From Prochilodus magdalenae (Eukaryota > Chordata > Actinopteri > Characiformes > Prochilodontidae), in assembly GCA_024036415.1 (NCBI GenBank), contig JAMWET010007196.1, positions 206,001 through 270,000 of the forward strand: DNA of 64,000 bases. The letters are read 5' to 3'. Below the pieces are notes generated by a model, which had not been told where the DNA came from, made no database searches, and worked only from the letters and a program-made list of their open reading frames with translations. The position numbers and the translations under genes are program-made. Below, one piece after another: positions 24,985 to 37,450 of this stretch (position 1 is the stretch's first letter; every line of letters starts with the position of its first letter).

Positions 24985-26230
24985 GACGAGATGATTATCA
25001 TAAAGTCAGACCCAGTAGAGTTGAGAGAAGATGAGATACTGTTCCTGAAAATGAGAACAGGACAAAAAGAATCAAGAACAAATGCCTGCCCCAGCTGTGC
25101 AAACAGGCGCAGAAATGAAAGCGGCTGAGGTAAAACAGATAACGGCTCGAGTTCGTCGGCAGAATAACAAATTCTCTGAGCTAATCTAGGTGAAGAAAAT
25201 GATATGTGAAGCCAAATTCATTAGGGTATAATTGTAAAAACGGGTGACTTGTCAGTGAAGCCGATTGGTGGAGAGTGGCTGCTTGTGCCGTGGTGGGATT
25301 GGCTGTGGGGTTCTGGGTAAAGGCGTGGTTGTAGAGGCGCTGGAGACAGACACCAGCTTGGCTGTTGTTTGTCGATTGATGGGAATCTTGTTCAGGCCAG
25401 CTGCGTCTCCATGGAACAGGCACCTTGAGAGGTTCTCTGCCGAGACCCTGTCCCCAGCCTCCCTGTCAACCGCTAACCCCCACCTCTTCCAGGACAGGCC
25501 GCCTCAGCTTCCACCGTGCGTCCCCCGGTGAGAGGCAGCGGCTGCTGTGAAACACCAGACTCTGGCACAGAGCCCAGACGGCATTTTTCTCCCTGCACCA
25601 ACTTTTATCCGACCGTAAAACACAGCCCAACTAGAGCAGCTCTTAGAAAGCATCATTAAGCGCTAAGTGAACTGACAGCAATTTGAGCTGATTTTTTTCT
25701 TCCCTTTTCTGTAGGAGATGGCGGGTGGGGAGGTTCTTTTCTCCAGCTTTAGCAGACTAAAGAGGCGTCTGTTGATTGATATTCAATTCAGGAAAGGGGG
25801 GGAAGCACTCCTGAACAAAAAAAATATCTGTTGAATGGCTTTGAACAGAATGCCCTCTGAAGCTTTCTATGCAGAATTCTTAGTGGACGGCCTAAGGCAG
25901 ACCCAAGGGACAGTGGATATTCTAGTCGGATTTAACCCACGGCAGTTGCTGCTGGCCACTCGTACACGTTATCATCTGTGGAAATATAATGATCTTAATA
26001 CAGGCGGTAGAATAAATTACTTCTGTGACCCCATTTTGTAGAAATCATAATAAAAGCTCCAGTTCCCTGGTGAAAATGCCATTGTAATTTGCCAACAGTT
26101 AGCATCTGGGGTCAATCTCTTAGTAAGAACCACAGGCACAACCATGTTCATTCTAAAGACCCTACGTACAAATAAAGCATGAACAAAGTACAATATTGTC
26201 CAAAAGGCATCCTTCATTTGTTTAATTAAA
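24985..26230. other. Intergenic, unique-looking, candidate conserved noncoding DNA
   Basis: No repeat seen. 25560-26220 is free of simple repeats and has sequence complexity like conserved noncoding elements (for example TTGATTGATATTCAATTCAG). Open frames here show no known domain. Confidence 0.4.
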
Positions 26231-26233
26231 AAT

Positions 26234-26276
26234 TATTATTATTATTATTATTACTATTATTATTATTATTATTTTC
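26234..26276. repeat. (ATT)n microsatellite
   Basis: About 14 ATT units with one ACT interruption. Confidence 0.95.
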
Positions 26277-26320
26277 AGGAGATCTTTATTTATGAGGAGG
26301 TTAAACATGAGATAATCTAT

Positions 26321-26690
26321 ATGACTGCCTATGTGGGAAAAGAGAAAAACATTCCTAACAACCACCTGGAAGACCCACCAAATCTGTCCCCATCAGATAA
26401 ACAGCACTTAAAGCTTTCATCTTTAGGAGAGAGAACATCAAGCACTTCAGATCTTATAACATCCACAGGTGTTTCTGTCCATGCTTCCACTGTGAGAATG
26501 CCAGGTCTGAAAGGATGTGCTGCAAAAAAAAAAAAACGCTCCTGAGAAAAGAAAGAAAATTCTCAAGCTGCTGGTGTGTTCGGAACACTGGACTGACCAC
26601 CCCAGAATCCAGACCTCAACATCACTGAAAGTGTTTGGGATTACTTGGATCGTGGGACACCTAAACCCGAGTCTAAATACTGGAACAATG
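26321..26690 (+). mobile_element. Tc1-family deletion derivative
   Basis: Plus-strand frame: PNLSPSDKQHLKLSSLGERT, TGVSVHASTVR, GLKGCAAKKK (Tc1 DNA-binding part), then directly LLVCSEHWTDHPRIQTST and FGITWI (the C-terminal SPDLN..VWDYL region). The catalytic core is deleted, at the same junction as in the 41.1 kb copy. Confidence 0.8.
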
Positions 26691-26889
26691 ACGTTATATG
26701 TTACTATTGACAACAGAAAGCAATGAACAGATCAAAAAAAATAAAGCAACTCAAGTGACGAAATCAAACCAACACATTTACTCAAACACTCTTGTATGTG
26801 TTACACAAATAATACAAATACACATACAAATTTATCAAACACATGCACACACGGTAAACATTTGTGGTTTGATGTTTCTCTATACCTCA

Positions 26890-27365
26890 GACTTTTAAGC
26901 TGTTGTATCTTCATCCTCCATGTAACCTGAAGACAAATTCAGTCTCATCTGTCCATAAAACATTCCTCCACACCTCACATTTTAGTTTTAATTGTAGTGT
27001 GTTCTACTTGTGTCCTTTTCTCTGTGAGGAGCTTCTACCGTCTACACATCCTTTCAGACCCATGGAATTCAGTTGTGTTCTCACCCTGAAAGGATGGACT
27101 GTCGATTTTATGGATTTTCCTTTTGTGTCTCACATCTTTAAACGTAGACTAAAGACTCATATCTTTTGGGATTAGTTCAATCATGGGATGAGTAAATCTA
27201 AAGTCTAAATATCAAAAACTAAATGTTACATTTAGTTGTAACAGCTTCTGTGTAAATTATTTTGTTTACTGACTTACTAAAATCTGTTATTTACTTAACG
27301 ACTGATTTAACTGGATATTACATAAATGAATGGTGGTCTTGGACTTTTCCCACAGTGTTGTAATT
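26890..27365 (-). mobile_element. Tc1-family remnant with first catalytic Asp motif
   Basis: On the minus strand 26918-26972 reads RNVLWTDETEFVFRLHG, the block around the first catalytic Asp of Tc1 transposases, and 27010-27110 carries the HTH-side piece LNSMGLKGCV. The right end has the family terminal repeat (AATGGTGGTCTTGGACTTTT to CCCACAGTG, near 27331-27358). Frameshifts and stops make it inactive. Confidence 0.75.
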
Positions 27366-27369
27366 CTTT

Positions 27370-28455
27370 TAACAGTAGAAAAAATAAAAAGCCATTGTAA
27401 CCCAAAACAAGAGAATGCATTTCTAGGGGTGCTTCAATCTGACAGAATGGGAGAGCATCACTAAACACTGAGAGGAAAACAATAAAGCATCATCATGTCT
27501 ATGATTAGATCCAGTGATGAAATATTAACAACGCATTTACCTAAATACCTCCTGTACATGTGTGAGTGTGTTTAAGTGTGAGGAATGCCTTTACTAATAC
27601 GTTTGCTCATAAACCGCGACCTTACAATAATAAATGGCCGGCAAATCAAAACCAAAGAGCCTGCGAGACATTGATTTTGACATACACGATCTACCTCGGC
27701 TCGAAGGGACACCGTGTCAGGTGTCATCGGGCGTCTAGACACTGAGACGATGAAATATCGTCATGGTAACGGCCGGCTGTTATCAGTGGAGTGTGGCAGT
27801 CAACAACTGGGAGAAGTCGTGTTTAACAGATCCTCTGTCTCTGACCTTTCAAAGCCAGACTAATAAAAAAGCCCCAAAAGGCATCAAAAAGCAACGATTC
27901 ATTGAAGTGCAGAATGATGGATTGCCACCTAAACTCAACTGCAAGGTCAGAATTCTGGGACGTCGGAGGCAATTAGGACATGAAGTGTAGTCTTGCAGTG
28001 ATCCTTTTCCCATAAATGGTTACGGGGTGCAAACTTGCAGAGACTTACCAAACCACTTACCAAAATCCGCTGCTATACAACGAAGCTGACTGCGGTGCAA
28101 TCAAACAACTGCATAGTTATTTGCTGAAAAGAGAAAAAAGAGAAATAGATACATGTACTCTAACTATACTCTTAAAAAGTAAAGGGCACAACTGGTGCTT
28201 GGCATACGAAAGGTTCTCCAGGTTCTAGTGAAGATCTATTAACTATTTATAAATTAACAAATGTCAGACAAAATGCAGTCTGAAATCACACGTTAAATGT
28301 TCAAAGACCGTTTAATACTCTGAAGCACCAGTAACTAAATACAGTATCAAACTGCTCAGCATTTATTCCTCCACCTTTTGCCTTATTGTAGCTTCCATTC
28401 ATTTTGTTTTCAGTCCTCGTTTCCAATCTTTTTCCACACCATCTTTGACGTTGCT
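27370..28455. other. Intergenic, mostly unique
   Basis: No repeat recognised. 27600-27790 is locally richer in CpG and may be conserved noncoding DNA. Confidence 0.5.
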
Positions 28456-28489
28456 CGTTCTTCTTCTTCTTCTCCTCCTCCTCCTCATC

Positions 28490-28690
28490 ATCATCATCCA
28501 TGTAGCCTGAAGACAAATTCAGTCCATATCCGTCCATAAAACCTTCCTCCACATTTTCAGTTTTAACATTGTGAAGTAACATTTCTACTGCCATCTTTTT
28601 TTCAGTACGGGCTTCTCAGCGTCTTCACTACCTTCCAGACCCATAGCACCGAGTTTTCTTCTCACTGTGGACTTATGTAATTGTTATTTT
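28490..28690 (-). mobile_element. Tc1-family remnant
   Basis: The minus strand has the decayed Tc1 catalytic motif region (related to VLWTDETEFVFRLHG at 26.9 kb) next to a TTC/TCC microsatellite at 28456-28498. Followed by ATTTATTTATTT at 28689-28710. Confidence 0.55.
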
Positions 28691-28779
28691 ATTTATTTAT
28701 TTATTTATTGCTTTTATACATCTTCAAACACAGACTTAAGTACTAAGACGTACCACTCAAGAACCTCACACATTAAGCT

Positions 28780-29790
28780 GTCCGTTCTAGCCTAGCACTA
28801 CATAATAGCCACTGTCGAATTAATATAGCGAAAAAAAGAACAACTTATTTTTCCAAACATTGTGCATAAAGACTCGCGTTCAACTGTAACAACAATCAAA
28901 TTAAATTGTGAGAATAACACAAACACAGAGCCGAAAAAGCAGGTTAGCAAGAACAGGTAACCGTTTCCTAGCTAGCTGGCTAGCCCACATTCACAGACGA
29001 AGCGGCTGGCTAGTCGTAAAACTGGTCATATAAAATACTGAATATGACTTGTATAACATATTGTATGTATTGTATTGTATAACAATGTATAACATAACTT
29101 AAATACTATATTAAGAAGTAGGAACAATATAATTATTAGGCTAAGCAACATTTTCTTACCTGTATGCCTCGAGAACTCTAGTTAGCTAGCTAGCTAGCTA
29201 ATCAACTATATGCTAGCTAACGAGCTTGCGTTAGCTTAGCATCCAGTATCCTCAGTAGCAGAAGTGTAGGCAAGCAAGAGGCTCAGTCATGTAACGACAA
29301 ACGTTTATGACCATAAAAACCGAGTCAATTATAAATATTAGAAATTACAGTTATGAGTAATGCTACCTAACTTACTATACGCCCTGAACTGCAGGCTGTT
29401 CATGATTTGGGTCTCAATAAACAGTTATTAAAAACGAATTAAGGAACGAAACGGCTCCTTTGTTGACCAGCTTCTTAGTTAAACAGCTGACATGGAGCTG
29501 CAGGTGGACGGGAAAAGTCGAATAAGCCGCTGCCGAATACAAAGCTGATGTCAGTCTCTGATGTCAGAGGAACGTTACATCCGCTTTCAAAGTATTTAAA
29601 AATGATGAAAAATGAATCTATCCAAAGAATTCTGGTGATTTCCCGGTATATTTCCTTCCCGTCCCTCGGCGTGTGAAATAAGAGGAATTCTGATCAGATC
29701 ATCTACAGCTACCCAAAAGTGGTTGAACTACGTTTAAGGTGCCTTGATGTGATTAAAACTCGAGTCGAGGAGTCGATTCCACGAAATCAG
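28780..29790. other. GCTAGC-rich, CpG-containing intergenic stretch
   Basis: A (TAGC)n cluster at about 29182-29204 and several GCTAGC or GTTAGC palindromes, then a CpG-containing stretch at 29430-29600. It resembles fish promoter-proximal sequence but I see no exon or splice signal that supports a gene. Confidence 0.35.
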
Positions 29791-29794
29791 GCTA

Positions 29795-30340
29795 GGTGCA
29801 TCACTAGCTCGATTCCATCGATTCCAACGGCAGGAGTCAAGAGTCGGAGTCGATTCTAGACATCAAGTCAGGTCAAGTGGCTTTTATTGTTATTACAGCT
29901 CTGTACAAGTACACAGTAAAAGGAACAATGAACAATTCCAGAACAATGGTGCCACACGGAACAAAATGAGAACATAAAACAGAACAGAGCAGTCTGCAGA
30001 AAGTGCAACATGCAAGACAATAAATACAATAAATAAGACTCAGTTCTGGGCAGAGGTGTAAGTGTAAGGCGCATAGAAGGTGCATAGAAATTTAACATGC
30101 TGTGACAAATATGCAGACAGCATACATCGCATTAAGGAGTCGATCTTCGGCAGTGTGAACTTTGTATGGGCTGCACGATTCCATTGATTCCAGCAGCGGG
30201 AGTCGAGAGTCCGAATCGATTCTTGACATCAAGGATTCGAGCTTCGGTGTTGTGAACTTTGTATGGGATGCCGATTCCATTGATTCCAGCAGCAGGAGTC
30301 AAGAATCGGAGTCGATTCTAGAGTCGTGAATCACAAGGTC
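29795..30340. repeat. GATTCCATTGATTCCA repeat cluster with a nested insert
   Basis: Three copies of a roughly 60-bp unit (GATTCCATYGATTCCA...GGAGTCRAGARTC..AATCGATTCT) begin near 29810, 30178 and 30272. Between the first and second is a different sequence (about 29868-30120) starting GTCAAGTGGCTTTTATTGTTATT, which I recall as a common fish interspersed repeat. The last two units are about 94 bp apart in tandem. Confidence 0.7.
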
Positions 30341-30414
30341 TAAACTTCGCATGGGCTGCCTTCATTTCCAGTTAACATAACTCCGAAAAAATCTATGTGG
30401 TAGTTGTACGTTTT

Positions 30415-30665
30415 CTGGACTGTTATCTTGAGATCACGACTTAGTAAAACTGTGATCTTGAGATAACAAAGTTATCATTTTAAGATCACAAGTTAATTAG
30501 CTGACCTTAAGATAATTGTGTTATTGCAAGATCACAGGACAAATAAATTATCCTCCCAGAATAACTCTGTTTTCTCAAGTTCATCACGTCATGATCATAA
30601 TAACTTTTATTTTGACATCACAAGATAATTAAGTGGTGATCAAGAAAAGTTCAGAAGTTATAAGT
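30415..30665. repeat. Degenerate array of GATC-TTGAGATAAC motifs
   Basis: Motifs such as TTATCTTGAGATCACGAC, GTGATCTTGAGATAACAAAG, TTTTAAGATCACAAG, GCAAGATCACAGG and GACATCACAAGATAATTAAG recur in both orientations over 250 bp, giving many short inverted repeats. Confidence 0.7.
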
Positions 30666-30889
30666 ACCTCTTGGCCTTTCTGGACTTCCATACTAGTTTA
30701 CAGGCTTGCAATACCACTTTGGGATCTAAACTAAAGAAAACTAATAATGAATAAAAGATTTTTATTCTGGCAGTTTAAAACAACAACACTTTAACACCTC
30801 ATGTGAATAAATCTTACAGTTTAAACATTTATAAGCCTGTAAGATTATTCACATAGTCACAACCACCCTGTACGTCTCTTAAACTGGTT

Positions 30890-31255
30890 TGTCACAGGTT
30901 CTAGTTATAAATCATGTGTTCTATATGGATCCATTTCATACTTAAATGGGTCTTTACATGGTGAAATGATGCTTCTGATTGATGGGGAACGTGTTGTATA
31001 CGGTTCAGTGTGCAACTTTTTTTTTTTTCCTGGAAAATGGTTCTATATGGGCCTAGCACCGCAGTCAGGGTTCTACTAATGTTAGGATGTCGAGCTTGTA
31101 ATAACAGAAGAACCCTTGTTGATGCTGTGTAGACCCATATACAACACATTCTCCATCAGTCTGAAGAACCGTTTCACTGTGCCAGGAGGATATTTCGGTT
31201 CTATATAGTAGACATGGTTCCTAACAGAACCCTGTTTTTTTTTAAGAGAGTAGAG
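30890..31255. repeat. Putative TTCTATAT-type MITE
   Basis: Contains GGTTCTATAT/GTTCTATATGG motifs in more than one place (30918, 31042, 31197), AACCGTTTCACTGTGCC, and a poly-T run. I recall small teleost MITEs built around GGTTCTATATAGAACC. Boundaries are uncertain. Confidence 0.4.
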
Positions 31256-31259
31256 TTTA

Positions 31260-32554
31260 AAACTTTATCTTCTATCCCTGTGTCATTTCTTCTATCTGAA
31301 GGGTTACGTGAAGGGTGGAGCAGCTCCACTGACCATCTAGGAGCAGTCTGTAGTTCTGTATTAATTCCCTTAGTTAAATTTGATGAGTAGGTGGTTACAT
31401 GCTTCCAGACAGAAGTACATGTGGACTGCTGAGTCTCTGTTACTGTATACTCCAGATAAGTAACCCAGACCTACATCCACTATAATTGCACAAGCCAGTG
31501 TAAACTCATATCCGGTATAGAGACAGCCGCGAGTAGTCGTTAACAAACCAAATTACCAGAAAGCGAACAATGTCATTAAGTGCAATCGGCTCTGAATACA
31601 TCTCGGAATTATGAGAACGGTGCCCGAGTGCTTAATCCATTTAATCCAAGTGAAATCTTTGGTGTTCGCAAGGACTTCAGCCATTGAGTCAGTCTATTCA
31701 CTCGCTCGCAAGGATTTCAGCCATTCAGTCAATCTATTGACTTTGATGATGGAGACCTTGATTAATCCCCTAAATAAATAAAAAATAAATAAATGAATAA
31801 ATATAATAATTCTAGCTGGATCTGTGGCTTTAAGTCTTTGTGAAGTGCATCAACCAAAGCATACAGAGCAGGAAATAGTTTCGGCCTATCCAGAGAATAC
31901 CATCGAGAGTTTTAATTGTGAGCTTTGAGAGTGCGAGAGGTTAATTAAAGGACCCTTTGTGGTTTTAAAACAACACCACAGTGACCCTGATACTTCATTT
32001 GCTGTAAAGCCGAAGGGAAGGGTTGGAGATGTGCTGCCCTTTTCAAAGTCGTAGACACAGGGTGCCTTATTTAGCAAGCCAATGAAACTTCCTGGAGGTC
32101 GTAGTGCTTTGTTTGCTGTTATTCGGATTCAGTGGCTTAAAAAAAGATGGAGAATGCTACTGGCTTATGAAGAGCAGGAGAAAACGTGTCAGGACTTTCT
32201 TTAGATGTAAAATTAATGTTAAACTTGGGATCAACTTTTAACCAGACCGTTTTTTAAAGGGTATCATCCTAAAAAGCCTAATGTTATCTATATGAAATGA
32301 GTAATGTGGTGTAAAGAACAAACGTCGGCATGTCAATTTCTGAAGGTCATATTTAGAGTCACTCAGGGTTCTGACATCGGTTGCTTTACAGTGGTGTTGA
32401 TGGGAAGCAGGAGTCACGACCACCAGTGACCCAACATGTCTGTCATAGCTGCACCCAGATGGAAGTGTGGGATTGCAGGGCTATTGGGAAGGAAGATAAA
32501 GGTTACCAGGAACAATAAATGATGATAGATTCAGCCTGATATGGGGGATATTTA
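31260..32554. other. Intergenic, nothing recognised
   Basis: A short (AAAT)n-like run near 31770-31805; otherwise no gene or repeat recognised. Confidence 0.65.
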
Positions 32555-32725
32555 TTGAGCTACACAGAATGGTGTTGAGCTGCCATGTCCGCTAACACAA
32601 CATGTCAGACATCTCTGCATGAAGCTGTAGAGGTTTCTAATGGTGTCCTGTGATAATCCATCCCATGCAGCTTGAATACTCATACACAGCTCCTGCTGAT
32701 GGTGCGGTAGGGGTGGAGATGGAGT
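32555..32725 (-). mobile_element. Tc1/mariner transposase C-terminal fragment
   Basis: On the minus strand it reads CMSIQAAWDGLSQDTIRNLY then SFMQRCLTCCVSGHG. The pattern I..AW..L.Q.TIR.LY.SM.RR...CI...GG is the usual Tc1-type transposase ending. The rest of the element is decayed or absent. Confidence 0.6.
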
Positions 32726-33582
32726 GACACCAGGCCTGCAGGACGTGTGATGCGTGACAACAAACCGCTCGTCTTGGTCCTGACCACAGTGCCTATTTAA
32801 ATAGCCATTAAGCTGTTGGATTAGCCCAACTACAGGTAAGTTACAGGTAAGTTTAAAACTGGAAACTTCCTTACGTCCTTAACCTGTCCAAAGAAGCCAT
32901 ATAACCTGCCCCCCCTGTTTAGCATGGGAAATGGAACAATCCAATTGTGATCCATCCCCCAGACTACATATCCCAGCAGAACTCCGGGCTCGGGTCCTTC
33001 GACTTATGGCAGGCTGCCTCCACACACGGGTTCATTGGTCGTCTCCACCACAAGTCAGAATGGGAAGCAGGTGCAACAGGACAACTTTCTATAGTCAGTC
33101 TGGGACAGCAATAAGGCCCGTCCATGCTTACGTCACATGTGTGACTCCTGTGCATGTCTAACTCTCAAACCTTTCTGTCAGTTGATTCCTTCTGGGTGCA
33201 GCTTTTTTTTGGGGTGATGAGTCTATATTCTTGATTAACAGTCCATTGTATGCACCTTTCTGCTAGGTTTCAGAGGAAAACACTTTTAAAAACAACTACA
33301 AATATTTGTCTCAGGCATCAGGCAGCACTTTCATAACCTTATGGCCAAATTTAAAATCATAACCTTCGGTGAAGGAGCTTTTAGAGGCTTTAAACTATTA
33401 GGACATTCGGTGTGATTTATTAACACCATGAGAAACTTCTGATTTTGCAAGGCTCTCTACAATTGCACATCTCACATCAAACTACTCTGACTGGCTCAGA
33501 TCACAATTTTGCAATTTAGTGACATGGAAGTTCTGAATAACGCAAAAAAAAAAAAGAAGTGGGATCTCCACTCCTTCAGAAC
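32726..33582. other. Intergenic, nothing firm
   Basis: Possibly includes more of the transposon whose C-terminus lies at 32555-32725, but I see no readable transposase motif here. Confidence 0.5.
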
Positions 33583-33645
33583 GAGGAAGCGGGCAGATGA
33601 TCATCATCTGTTTCAGCGAAGTCTCTGACTGATGCTCCATCATCT

Positions 33646-33746
33646 GTAATACACAATGCAGTGCATACAGTATTATTGGCGGCAATTACCGAATCTGTAC
33701 TTAAGCTCACTGGCTCGGAAAGTTTGGGAGACAACAGATAACTGGC
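33646..33746. repeat. 101-bp direct repeat, left copy
   Basis: Starts GTAATACACAATGCAGTGCATA and ends ACAACAGATAACTGGC. Partner of 35376-35476. Confidence 0.85.
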
Positions 33747-33749
33747 TTC

Positions 33750-35072
33750 CTCCTCTGTACCGAGTGTCTCAGACTGGTGCTCCATCCTCTGTACTGAGTG
33801 TCTCAGACTGGTGCTCCATCCTCTGTACTGACTGTCTCAGACTGGTGCTCCATCCTCTGTACTGACCGTCTCAGACCGGTGCTCCCTCCTCTGTACTGAG
33901 TGTCTCAGACTGGTGCTCCATCCTCTGTACTGACCGTCTCAGACTGGTGCTCCATCCTCTGTACTGACCGTCTCAGACTGGTGCTCAATCCTCTGTACTG
34001 ACTGTCTCAGACTGGTGCTCAATCCTCTGTACTGACTGTCTCAGACTGGTGCTCCATCCTCTGTACTGACCGTCTCAGACTGGCGCTCTATCCTCTGTAC
34101 TGACTGTCTCAGACTAGTGCTCCATCCTCTGTACTGACTGTCTCAGACTGGTGCTCAATCCTCTGTACTGACTGTCTCAGACTGGTGCTCCATCCTCTGT
34201 ACTGACCGTCTCAGACTGGCGCTCCATCCTCTGTACTGACCGTCTCAGACTGGTGCTCTATCCTCTGTACTGACCGTCCCAGACTGGTGCTCCAATCTCT
34301 CTACTGACCGTCTCAGACCGGTGCTCCAAGCTCTGTACTGACCGTCTCGGACTGGTGCTCCCTCCTCTGCACTGACCGTCTCGGACTGGTGCTCCCTCCT
34401 CTGTACTGACCGTCTCGGACCGGTGCTCAGTCCTCTGTACTGACCGTCCCAGACTGGTGCTCCAATCTCTCTACTGACCGTCTCAGACCGGTGCTCCAAG
34501 CTCTGTACTGACCGTCTCGGACTGGTGCTCCATCTTCTGTACTGAGCCTCTCGGACCGGTGCTCCCTCCTCTGTACTGACCGTCTCGGACCGGTGCTCAG
34601 TCCTCTGTACTGACCGTCTCAGACTGGCGCTCCATCCTCTGTACTGACCATCTCAGACTGGCGCTCCATCATCTGTACTGACCGTCTCGGACTGGCGCTC
34701 CATCTTCTATACTGAGCGTCTCGGACTAGTGCTCAGTCCTCTGTACTGACCGTCTCGGACTAGTGCTCCGTCCTCTGTACTGACCGTCTCGGACTGGAGC
34801 TCCCTCCTCTGTACTGACCGTCTCGGACCGGTGCTCAGTCCTCTGTACTGACCATCTCAGACTGGTGCTCCATCCTCTATACTAATCGTCTCAGACTGGT
34901 GCTCCATCCTCTATACTAACCGTCTCAGACTGGTGCTCAGTCCTCTGTACTGACCATCTCAGACTGGTGCTCCATCCTCTATACTAACCGTCTCAGACTG
35001 GTGCTCAGTCCTCTGTACTGACCATCTCAGACTGGTGCTCCAATCTCTCTACTGACCGTCTCAGACTGATGT
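33750..35072. repeat. 34-bp minisatellite, about 39 units
   Basis: Consensus unit in two parts: CCTCTGTACTGACCGTCTC then AGACTGGTGCTCCAT. Units differ by single bases (GACCG/GACTG/GACCA, GGTGC/GGCGC, CCAT/CAGT/CCAA) and the variants cluster, which suggests local duplication. 34 bp is not a multiple of 3, so the long frames through it are not proteins. Two diverged units also lie at about 33583-33645. Confidence 0.97.
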
Positions 35073-35375
35073 TTCCTCTTATACTGCACTTTATAAGCCC
35101 TAATCTGCCTCTATATCTGGACTGCTGAATTCAGCACTGTAATATACATATACAACTCCACACAATGTAAGGTTTACAGGTATGTAGGGTAGCGTGTGTG
35201 TGTGTACTAACATAACCTAAAGCAAAAGATGAATCCTTTATTGTGGGTGGTAAAAGTTCACTATTAAAGTTTAAAACCTTCTGTTTTACTAAGAAAGAGT
35301 CATAATCCATATTTCCAGCTAGTGGATAAGCATGTCTATAGTGATATGCAGTATTATATCGAATATTCAGAATTA

Positions 35376-35476
35376 GTAATACACAGTGCAGTACATAGAA
35401 GATTACTGGCGGCAACTACTGAATCTGTACTCAAGCTCACAGGCTCGGAAGATTTGGGAGACAACAGACAACTGGC
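35376..35476. repeat. 101-bp direct repeat, right copy
   Basis: Starts GTAATACACAGTGCAGTACATA and ends GACAACAGACAACTGGC; aligns with 33646-33746 at roughly 85 percent by eye, same orientation, on the other side of the minisatellite. Confidence 0.85.
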
Positions 35477-36241
35477 CTAGCCAAACTCCAGATGTCTAGT
35501 TGAGTATATAAAGGAGCACAAGTGTACTGGAGAGACTTTCAAATGACCTGGCAGACCACAGTAGTGAAGGACCGAAAGTGCATTGAATAATGCAAAAACA
35601 AAACAAATCTCTCCAGAATGGAGGCAGAGATGTGTGAAAGATAACCTGAAATGAAGAGCCCACCATCAGCAGCAATTCACCACGTCTTAGATACCACAAG
35701 TGAGTCTCAAGATCAGAAAGGCCCAAAGTACATTAGCCTGTACATGATGTCCTGTAGACAGAAACAATGACGATCAGCCAGAGTAACAAAAATAGAAGAG
35801 TGCCATGGTCATGTATGTGGATCGTTTGGCCAAATGTTCCAGAATTCTAAAGCCAAAAGGCTGCTGCTCAGCTCTCTCAGACAGAACAAAGTGCCTCTGA
35901 ATCCTCTGCACGGTGCTTTACCTTGAAGAAGAACAATGACTCAGATACTGCTCAAGTAATGAGTTTTTCAGGGCCAAAGAGTGAAAGATTCTTGATGGGC
36001 AAAGCCGCTCAACTATGACATGTACGTTTTATCCCGCTCTTTAATTCTCTCAGCAGTAGGTAATGGACTTTCTCCAAAGTTACTCACTCTGCCGACTGAA
36101 TGACTTCTACACTCAAAGCACTATTGACTTCATATGAAACGACACATTTCATCCAGAACGTACCTGCCTTAATTCCACTTATGTTCTAATTTTGTCAGAA
36201 ATTCAGTAATTTCAGACACTATTTGGAAAACAAATATATTA
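35477..36241. other. Intergenic, nothing recognised
   Basis: No gene or repeat family recognised. Confidence 0.65.
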
Positions 36242-36745
36242 TAAAATGCATCACCTTGTGTGTTTAAGGTGGTAGTAACTTCAGGCTCCTGTAGATGGCG
36301 CTGCAGGAGGATGACAGAGCTATAAATACCTACGGGATGTGAGTGAAGGGATCCATAGATTAGGAAGAGGTGGTACAGTGCAGGGAATGTCTCGTTCCAT
36401 GTGTGGAAAATTGATAAAACTGAGGGACAGTGTTTGGCTTTGCCAAAGACCATAGTGTGAAGGAAGTAGCTGAATCTGCAGGTGTATGGAAGAGTACAGT
36501 CATACGGGTCTACCAGCAGTGGCTAAAATCCCAGTCTACAGGGAATTCTCCCTGGAACTGTGCCAGGGAGGGCATCCACCAAGTCTGACCCAATAGCCCA
36601 ATTCTTTGATGTAAGAGTGTCTGAACATTGATTTGGTCTACATTGAGAAACTTGTCCAGTCCATGCCAAATCCAATCCCAGCCGTTAGCGGTGATTGTGG
36701 AGCTATTGGAAACTATTAGGTACGTTTCAGTCGCAGGTGACTCAA
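36242..36745. repeat. Dispersed repeat R2, copy A
   Basis: Same family and orientation as 51597-52046, with blocks such as GGTCTACCAGCAGTGG and CCCAGTCTACAGGGAATTCT in common. Slightly longer than copy B. Class unknown. Confidence 0.8.
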
Positions 36746-37450
36746 CCAAATGAAATTATTTTTAACATCATAAACCACAGTTTAAAGGGAAATTAGTCAT
36801 TATTATTTAGGATACCAATCAACATTTTCTTGAGCCACATGATCTCAGACCCCTAATACAAACGAAAAGATGAAAATGTCTCCATTAAAGGCTTGTCAGT
36901 GTATCAACAGGTAGGACCAAGTTGGGTTTATGGGTGACAGAGCGGCGGGTAATGCCAAGGATTTGCCATCAAGTACCAAAAGTCACTATGTTATGGATGT
37001 TGGTTCAATTACTTATTGCTGTGATAGTAATTATAAATATCAAAAGACAACATTACCTCATGTACTGATCTGATTCAAAGCCAATGTGCTGGTGTACAGA
37101 GCTCAACAGAGAAACAATGTTCCAATGTCCAAGCACTTTCGGACAGCACTGTACAATACAGGCAGATTATACATGCTCACAGATTAAAATCCTGAATGCT
37201 TTCCTGCACCGACCGCAGCGTTCAAAAACAATCAATAACATTAAACTCCGAGGGCCAAATTCTGCCTGGCAGGAAACATGGCCCCTTCTCTTCCTGCAGG
37301 AAACAGTTACAGGAATGCACTCCCGCAGCAGCCACCCCTCTTAGGTGCAGAGAAGAGCAACCTCTGAGCAGTAAATATGAGACTGTGAGAGTGTGAATGA
37401 AACCGGCTAACAGAAACTTGTAACAGTCTTCCCTGATGAAGCCTGTGATA
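36746..37450. other. Intergenic, nothing recognised
   Basis: No repeat, gene or RNA recognised between the R2 repeat and the usp25 3' end. Confidence 0.7.

Noticed and set aside
33656..34499. Repeated peptide frames over the minisatellite
   Set aside because: A 34-bp unit shifts frame each repeat; open frames arise because the unit has few stops.
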